The notes beneath the pieces are model-generated. The model was not told where the DNA came from and ran no database searches. It saw only the letters and a program-made list of their open reading frames with translations. Position numbers and translations under genes: made by a program. This document shows, piece after piece, positions 7,644-11,749 of a DNA stretch of 11,749 nucleotides. Location: positions 1 through 11,749 of the forward strand of contig JBEKVM010000158.1 in the NCBI GenBank assembly GCA_049513975.1. Reading direction: 5' to 3'. The stretch is from JBEKOF01 sp049513975. GTDB taxonomy: Bacteria > Verrucomicrobiota > Verrucomicrobiia > Limisphaerales > Palsa-1400. Position 1 is the first letter of the stretch. Each line of letters starts with the position of its first letter.

Positions 7644-7974
7644 GGAGACCCTGCCGCGGCGGTGGTGCGCGTTCTCATAGATGTTTCCATTTGGATTGCT
7701 TGCGCGCGGGCTGCTCAAGGATTCCCCGCGATTTTCTTCCTGCTCCGCAGATTTGCAAGTCCATTTTCCGTCCGCCCCACCTGTGGGTGCCAGAAAACCC
7801 GTCGCAACCGAAAAGAGCAGTCGTCCTCTCGGGGCCGTGGATATTTTTTCGCTTGAGCTGCGGGATGGCACCAATGACGCCAACCCTGGCCGCATGGATA
7901 GAAACAGTGCGAGGCTTGGTTGTAGCGATGCCTGCGGAAAGGGTCAATTGCGCGCGCGGCCTTCCTTTAGCCCT
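7644..7974. other. Gene-free stretch upstream of the tandem hydrolase
   Basis: About 340 bp between the hydrolase start and the transposase remnant. Open frames exist on both strands but none shows a family motif, signal peptide or start signal. It should contain the minus-strand promoter of the hydrolase gene, but I could not pick a convincing -35/-10 pair. The right-hand end may include the boundary of the degraded insertion sequence, although no terminal inverted repeat was found. Confidence 0.45.
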
Positions 7975-8445
7975 TTAGGCAGCCTGCCGCAGGTAGTGGT
8001 GATGCAGACCTCCGACGAGTGGCATCTCGATGACCTTTCCACGCTCCGGTGACTCCACCGGCCGCGGAATTGGACTGTCGTGCGAGAGTGATCGGTGTGG
8101 ACGTGCTTTATGGTAATACTCGAAGCAGGATTCGAGAATCCGTCGCAGCTGCCGTTCCTTGAACACGATCACTCGATCCAGGCATTCACGCCGAATCGAA
8201 CCCACCAACCGCTCCACGCAGGGATTTTGCCAGGGAGATCTCAGGGACATTAACTTCTGCCTGGTGCCCATACCCTCAACCCGCTGCACGAAGAGGCATC
8301 CATAGATCGAATCACGGTCCCGCAACAAATACTCGGAGGCGGTGTCGTAGGGGAAGGCATTGATGACTTGTTGCGCGGTCCACCCGGACGTTGGTGCATC
8401 CGTAATGTTGAAATGAAGACAGCTTGGTCGCAAAACCCCCGCCAC
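7975..8445 (-). pseudogene. 5'-truncated DDE transposase (integrase core), IS remnant
   Basis: A 156-codon frame encoding only the C-terminal part of an integrase-core (rve-type) transposase, which in this group is usually about 300-370 residues. The L-H-F-N-I-T strand and W-T-A-Q-Q helix (residues 10-26) are followed by the second catalytic Asp region (L-L-R-D43-R-D45) and the catalytic Glu E78 in S-P-W-Q-N-P-C-V-E-R. Then come the S-I-R-R-E-C-L-D-R segment, the Y-Y-H-K-A-R-P-H-R-S-L motif and the characteristic G-G-L-H-H-H-Y end. The first catalytic Asp and the DNA-binding N-terminus are missing: a TGA stop (plus 8446-8448) sits directly before the GTG at 8445, and no matching N-terminal frame is visible upstream. 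The C-terminus appears complete. It cannot be an active transposase alone. It marks an old mobile-element insertion next to the tandem hydrolase. Confidence 0.82.
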
Positions 8446-8883
8446 TCAATCATTTCGATTCTCGACGGAATTTCTGCCACCGACACCCCCCGAGACTTCT
8501 GAAGAGTGCGTGAAGTTGAAAACACCCCGGTGACTGATGGCAATTGATTATAATTGGCGCGCACCTCTCGCCCCCAGGCGTGACGAAAAGGACGACACGG
8601 GAACATGAGCTAGACCGCGTCAATATATCGTGCAAGTCGGTCAAAGGAACAACCGGCAAGCTGGGATGATTGAAGGCCCGACGAGGGTGCTCACCGACCA
8701 GGAAAACCTGTGCGCCTTCGCCCGATTTTGTGATCCGAAAGGCAGAATTTTTCCCGTTTGCCCCAATTTGCGGGTGCAGGTCGAAGCGGTCATCCACAAC
8801 CTCAAAACCACCGGCCCGCCCGAACCCTCAAGGGCCGCACGCGGTGCGATGCCTTCGGCCGTCCAAGAAAGACCGAGCCAAGT

Positions 8884-9189
8884 TTTTCCGAAAATTTTTT
8901 CCGATTGCCTCAACAAGAGTTTTGGCAGACAATCATTAACAGGCCACGTCGAACTCGCCCCCAACTGGCCGCCGTCTGGCGGTGGACGGTGGAATCCTGG
9001 CTGGTCTGCCAGGGACTGATCTCGATTCGGCTGAACAAAGACAAAAAGCGTCAACCGGTTTTCCGAAAAATTGGTCTCATAATTAACTTTGTCGCAAACT
9101 GCACAATCGGGATTACGAGGACAGTTTTGAGCTTGCCCCATTTGAACCAGCGTTTGTGGAGATTGAGTGAAATTCCGTTTTCAAGAAAA
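8884..9189. promoter_or_regulatory. Three similar TTTTC/GAAAA palindromes ahead of the GH29 gene
   Basis: TTTTC-C-GAAAA occurs at 8884-8894 and again at 9059-9069. A related GTTTTC-AA-GAAAAC lies at 9177-9190, only 19 nt before the GH29 start codon. The repeated half-site in one intergenic region suggests operator sites for a dimeric regulator of the GH29-GH27 unit, and the last copy is placed where binding would block transcription or translation. The motif is simple and A/T-rich, so chance is possible, and no regulator gene is in the window. Confidence 0.3.
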
Positions 9190-9198
9190 CCGACAATT

Positions 9199-9204
9199 GA
9201 AGGA
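9199..9204 (+). promoter_or_regulatory. Shine-Dalgarno site of the GH29 gene
   Basis: GAAGGA lies 5 nt before the ATG at 9210 and fixes that start. The encoded protein begins directly with a signal peptide, in agreement. Confidence 0.75.
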
Positions 9205-9209
9205 CGAAA

Positions 9210-11585
9210 ATGACCAAGCACGCACGAATTCCTTTGGCCGGCGCCCTGTTGCTGTGCACTCTCAATTCGGCCATTGCCGCCGAAGCGCGGATGTTCGAAG
9301 CGGAATCCGCCAATCGAATCGGCGGAGCCGTCAGGATTGTTGATCGCACCGCGTCTGGAGGCCGTTTGGTCGGCTTGAGCGCGGTCGGCCAGGGCGTGAC
9401 CTTCAGCAAATTGCCGGCAGTCAGAAAATTGGCGATTCGCTATGCGTCGGTGTCAGTTGGGACCATCAGCGTCACGGTCAACGACCAGCCGGCCCGCAAG
9501 GTGAACGTTCATTCATCGGGCGCACTCACGAATTCTTTTCTCAATGCCGTCATTGATCTGACAATTCCCGCCAAGGCCACGCTGACCATCAGTCTGGCGA
9601 CCAACGATGTCGCAGTGAACATTGACAAAATAATTGTCGGCAATGGCGACTTGGGCTTGCTGCCGGATATTTGGAACCTGCCACCGTTGCCGGTGGCTGC
9701 TGGCTCCTATTCCCCCGATTGGAAGGCGATGAGCCGGCTTTACCAGACGCCGGAGTGGTGGCGCGACGCGAAGTTCGGCGCTTGGGCGCATTGGGACCCG
9801 CAGTCCATGCCTGAGGATGGCGACTGGTATGCCCGCGGCATGTATCAGGAGGGCAGCGCGCAATACCGATACCACACCAATCACTTTGGGCACCCGCCGG
9901 AATACGGTTACAAAGACATCGCTCACAATTGGGTGATTGACCGATGGAATCCAAATGAGTTGATGGACCTCTATCTCGAAATGGGGGCGCGTTACTTCAT
10001 GGCGATGGGCGATCATCACGACAATTTCGACTGCTTCGATTCGAAATATCAGCCGTGGAATTCGGTGAAGGTCGGTCCCAAAGTCGACATTGTCGGCACT
10101 TGGGAAAAAGTCGCGCGCCAGCATGGAATGCGTTTCGGCATCGGTTTTCACGCATCTCCGCCTCGGACTTGGGGCCAGTTCATGCCGGTGCGTTACACGA
10201 GCGACAAAAGAGGTCCAAAAGAAGGCGTGCCCTACGATGCGCTGCAAACGATTCTGGATGGAAAAGGAAAATGGTGGGAAGGCATGGACCCGGTGGACCT
10301 TTACGGGCCGCCGCACACCATCGCGAGGGGGCCGCGCCGTCCCGAGAACGATCCGTTGCTCTCGCCTTTCGCCAATCAATTCATGTGGCGCGTGGACGAC
10401 GCCGTCACCAAGTATCATCCCGACGTGATTTATTTTGACGAACACGCGGGCGATTCCCAGATGGATGTGGGCGTCCACATGGGACTGGGATTTCTCGCGC
10501 CGACGCTGGCCGCGAATTACTACAACAAATCCTTGCAATGGAATCGCGGGAAAATGGACGCCGTGCTCAACCTCAAGGGCGTGGGCGGGCGTTACAACAG
10601 TTTCCAGGACCACCCGGAACTGCTTCCACTCGTTGACCGTTCTCTGGTCAAGAGCACGGAGGCCATCATCGAACCGCAGATCACGCCTTACTCGTTCCAG
10701 ACCGAAGTCACCAGCGGGGAATGGCACTACCACGCCGGGCAGAAATACATGGACGCCCGGAACGTCATCCGAACATTGATGCAGAACGTCTCCCGCAATG
10801 GAACCTTGCTGCTCAACATCAGCCTGCATGGCCGCGGCGATCTGGACCCGCAGGCAATTCAGATTTGCAAGGACGTCGGCGCCTGGCTGAAAGTGAACGG
10901 CGAAGCGATCTATGCCTCGCGTCCGTTTGAAGTCTCCGAGGAGAATTCCGGGTCTGTTTGCTACACGCGCAACAACGGCAACATCTATGCCACGCTCTTG
11001 AATTGGGACGGCGGCCCAATCACCCTCAAAGACTTGCGCGCCGGCGGGGCGACGCTGGGCAAAGTGTCCAAAGTCGAACTGCTTGGTTCCGATGTTCCGC
11101 TGACGTTTGTTCAAGACAATGAGGGTTTGACGGTAACGCCCGGCGGAGCGGTGCAGCCGCTGGCGGGAATCACCAAACAGCAATTGGCTTCGGCGTGCCG
11201 GGTTCTGCGCATCACGCATGACAAGGGCTGGATCAATGACGACGACCCGGGCGCAACGTATCCCGGATGGACTCGCCGCTGCAACCTCGGAACCGGCGAT
11301 TTCAACAACGACCTCACCACCAGCGCCACGCCCGGCGATGTCTGGAGTTGTTCGTTCACCGGCACTAACGTTTCAGTCATCGCGCCAAGAGAAGCGGGAG
11401 CCGGAAAAATCGAAATCCTAATAGACGGCCAAAGCTGCGCGACGGCGGATTTGTCGGCGACTGGCGCGCGACAGCCGGAGCAAACGGTGTGTGAAGTGAC
11501 CGGCTTGACTTCAGGCAAACACACGATCAACATTATCAATCGCGGTCCCGGACCGGTCGCCGTGGATGCCTTGGTCGTCCGATAG
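9210..11585 (+). CDS. Secreted GH29 alpha-L-fucosidase with N- and C-terminal carbohydrate-binding-like domains
   Basis: A 791-residue exported retaining glycosidase, longer than single-domain GH29 enzymes (about 450-500 residues). A signal peptide (about 1-23) is followed by a CBM35/CBM6-like beta-sandwich (about 26-143) starting with the E30-A-E32 calcium-site motif and ending in N-I-D-K-I-I-V. The GH29 barrel (about 170-560) has W-W-R-D-A-K-F-G, A-H194-W, W-Y-A-R-G-M-Y, H269-H270-D, W-N-S-V and a probable nucleophile D410 in P-D-V-I-Y-F-D. A beta domain (about 565-660) and a last galactose-binding-like sandwich (about 665-791, with I-L-I-D-G) complete it. The common K-H-H-D-G-F motif is G-D-H-H-D-N-F here, and the usual L-L-N-I-G-P is L-L-N-I-S-L, so this is a divergent clade whose linkage preference may differ. 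The acid/base residue is not evident. The GH27 gene follows after 23 bp, implying an operon. Confidence 0.93.
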   Translation: MTKHARIPLAGALLLCTLNSAIAAEARMFEAESANRIGGAVRIVDRTASGGRLVGLSAVGQGVTFSKLPAVRKLAIRYASVSVGTISVTVNDQPARKVNVHSSGALTNSFLNAVIDLTIPAKATLTISLATNDVAVNIDKIIVGNGDLGLLPDIWNLPPLPVAAGSYSPDWKAMSRLYQTPEWWRDAKFGAWAHWDPQSMPEDGDWYARGMYQEGSAQYRYHTNHFGHPPEYGYKDIAHNWVIDRWNPNELMDLYLEMGARYFMAMGDHHDNFDCFDSKYQPWNSVKVGPKVDIVGTWEKVARQHGMRFGIGFHASPPRTWGQFMPVRYTSDKRGPKEGVPYDALQTILDGKGKWWEGMDPVDLYGPPHTIARGPRRPENDPLLSPFANQFMWRVDDAVTKYHPDVIYFDEHAGDSQMDVGVHMGLGFLAPTLAANYYNKSLQWNRGKMDAVLNLKGVGGRYNSFQDHPELLPLVDRSLVKSTEAIIEPQITPYSFQTEVTSGEWHYHAGQKYMDARNVIRTLMQNVSRNGTLLLNISLHGRGDLDPQAIQICKDVGAWLKVNGEAIYASRPFEVSEENSGSVCYTRNNGNIYATLLNWDGGPITLKDLRAGGATLGKVSKVELLGSDVPLTFVQDNEGLTVTPGGAVQPLAGITKQQLASACRVLRITHDKGWINDDDPGATYPGWTRRCNLGTGDFNNDLTTSATPGDVWSCSFTGTNVSVIAPREAGAGKIEILIDGQSCATADLSATGARQPEQTVCEVTGLTSGKHTINIINRGPGPVAVDALVVR

Positions 11586-11608
11586 AACGCAAACCGTAAG
11601 CAATCATT

Positions 11609-11749
11609 ATGAAGTTTCATCGCCAGACCACCACAAACGCTCTGGCATTCCTCGTATTCGCATTAACCGCGACAACGACTTCCGCCCAAACCACCACGCC
11701 TCAACTTCCCTTTTACGCCTTCGCTCCAACGCCTCCGATGGGTTGGAAC
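11609..11749 (+). CDS. Start of a secreted GH27 alpha-galactosidase, cut by the window edge
   Basis: The first 47 codons of a gene starting 23 bp after the GH29 stop. Residues 1-26 are a signal peptide (M-K-F-H-R, hydrophobic A-L-A-F-L-V-F-A-L, then T-T-T-S-A before a likely cut at Q27). The mature part reaches P-T-P-P-M-G-W-N at the window edge. That is the hallmark beginning of the GH27 (and related GH36 melibiase) barrel, normally continuing into G-W-N-S-W. Such enzymes remove terminal alpha-linked galactose, and some remove alpha-N-acetylgalactosamine or beta-L-arabinopyranose. The catalytic aspartates lie outside the window, so activity cannot be judged. Tight spacing and the same strand suggest co-expression with the fucosidase. 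No clear Shine-Dalgarno site is visible, so translational coupling is possible. Confidence 0.85.
   Translation, partial: MKFHRQTTTNALAFLVFALTATTTSAQTTTPQLPFYAFAPTPPMGWN

Larger units (their letters stand above)
8449..9209. other. Long stretch without a convincing gene, upstream of GH29
   Basis: About 760 bp between the transposase remnant and the GH29 start. Several frames of 90-165 codons are open on both strands, but none has recognisable motifs, a signal peptide or a good start, and they overlap one another heavily as expected of GC-rich noncoding DNA. The right half holds three TTTTC/GAAAA palindromes and A/T-rich patches that could be the GH29 control region. At 8540-8555 there is a CAATT-N6-AATTG inverted repeat whose centre reads TATAAT on both strands. 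The left part may be decayed insertion-sequence DNA. Confidence 0.45.

Noticed and set aside
6753..7856. Plus-strand 367-codon open frame opposite the first hydrolase domain
   Set aside because: It is the same kind of antisense shadow. It mirrors the other shadow frame because the hydrolase halves are duplicated, not because a second gene exists.
7632..7895. Upstream extension of the tandem hydrolase frame to an ATG at 7895
   Set aside because: The extension would place a clean lipoprotein signal and a Shine-Dalgarno site inside the gene, and the extra 88 residues look non-coding.
8965..8985. CCGCC-gtct-GGCGG hairpin
   Set aside because: Only a 5-bp GC stem, common by chance in this composition, and not next to a gene end.
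8641..9141. Minus-strand 166-codon open frame in the GH29 upstream region
   Set aside because: No recognisable motif, no start signal, and it overlaps equally long frames on the other strand.
9513..11219. Minus-strand 568-codon open frame opposite GH29
   Set aside because: It is antisense to a well-supported GH29 coding region and has no motifs, signal peptide or start signal.
1..11749. CRISPR arrays, tRNA or rRNA genes, toxin-antitoxin or phage-defence genes
   Set aside because: No regularly spaced repeats, RNA gene signatures or matching protein motifs were seen on either strand.

Overview
The window looks like a carbohydrate-degradation locus from a high-GC, free-living Gram-negative bacterium. 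The most likely source is Verrucomicrobiota (Limisphaerales/Pedosphaera-like). This is an inference from secreted GH95, GH29 and GH27 enzymes, a Tat-exported aldo/keto reductase, a small multiheme cytochrome, and the scarcity of Shine-Dalgarno sites. No rRNA or taxonomic marker is present, and Planctomycetota or Acidobacteriota cannot be excluded.

Left part (1-2160), minus strand. A gene start at the left edge leaves the window. A Tat-signal aldo/keto reductase (249-1139) follows, and upstream of it on the same strand is a seven-CXXCH periplasmic cytochrome c (1201-2034) with a plausible promoter near 2127-2155. The two form a likely redox pair. A gene-free stretch (2095-2502) carries a compact double-hairpin element that looks like a dispersed palindromic repeat.

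Middle part (2503-7631). A plus-strand secreted GH95 enzyme (alpha-L-fucosidase/alpha-L-galactosidase type) ends at 5031. It is followed 31 nt later by a start-plus-signal-peptide stub (5063-5236) that runs into the 3' end of a convergent minus-strand gene. That gene (5184-7631) encodes an 815-residue lipoprotein made of two homologous clan GH-A-like hydrolase domains, each keeping its own pair of catalytic glutamates.

Right part (7632-11749). A 5'-truncated DDE transposase (7975-8445, minus) and about 760 bp without a convincing gene separate the duplicated hydrolase from a plus-strand pair. The pair is a large GH29 alpha-L-fucosidase with N- and C-terminal carbohydrate-binding-like domains (9210-11585), and 23 bp later the start of a secreted GH27 alpha-galactosidase (11609 onward). 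Three TTTTC-N(1-2)-GAAAA palindromes lie ahead of the GH29 gene.

Together the four hydrolases suggest attack on a fucose- and galactose-decorated polysaccharide: a surface-anchored endo-type enzyme plus exo-acting fucosidases and an alpha-galactosidase. The stub, the opposite-strand gene and the transposase remnant suggest that about 4 kb was inserted into, or rearranged within, an originally continuous plus-strand glycosidase operon. I see no CRISPR array, tRNA, rRNA or defence system. The most unusual items are the double-active-site lipoprotein and the divergent active-site motifs in the GH95 and GH29 enzymes.
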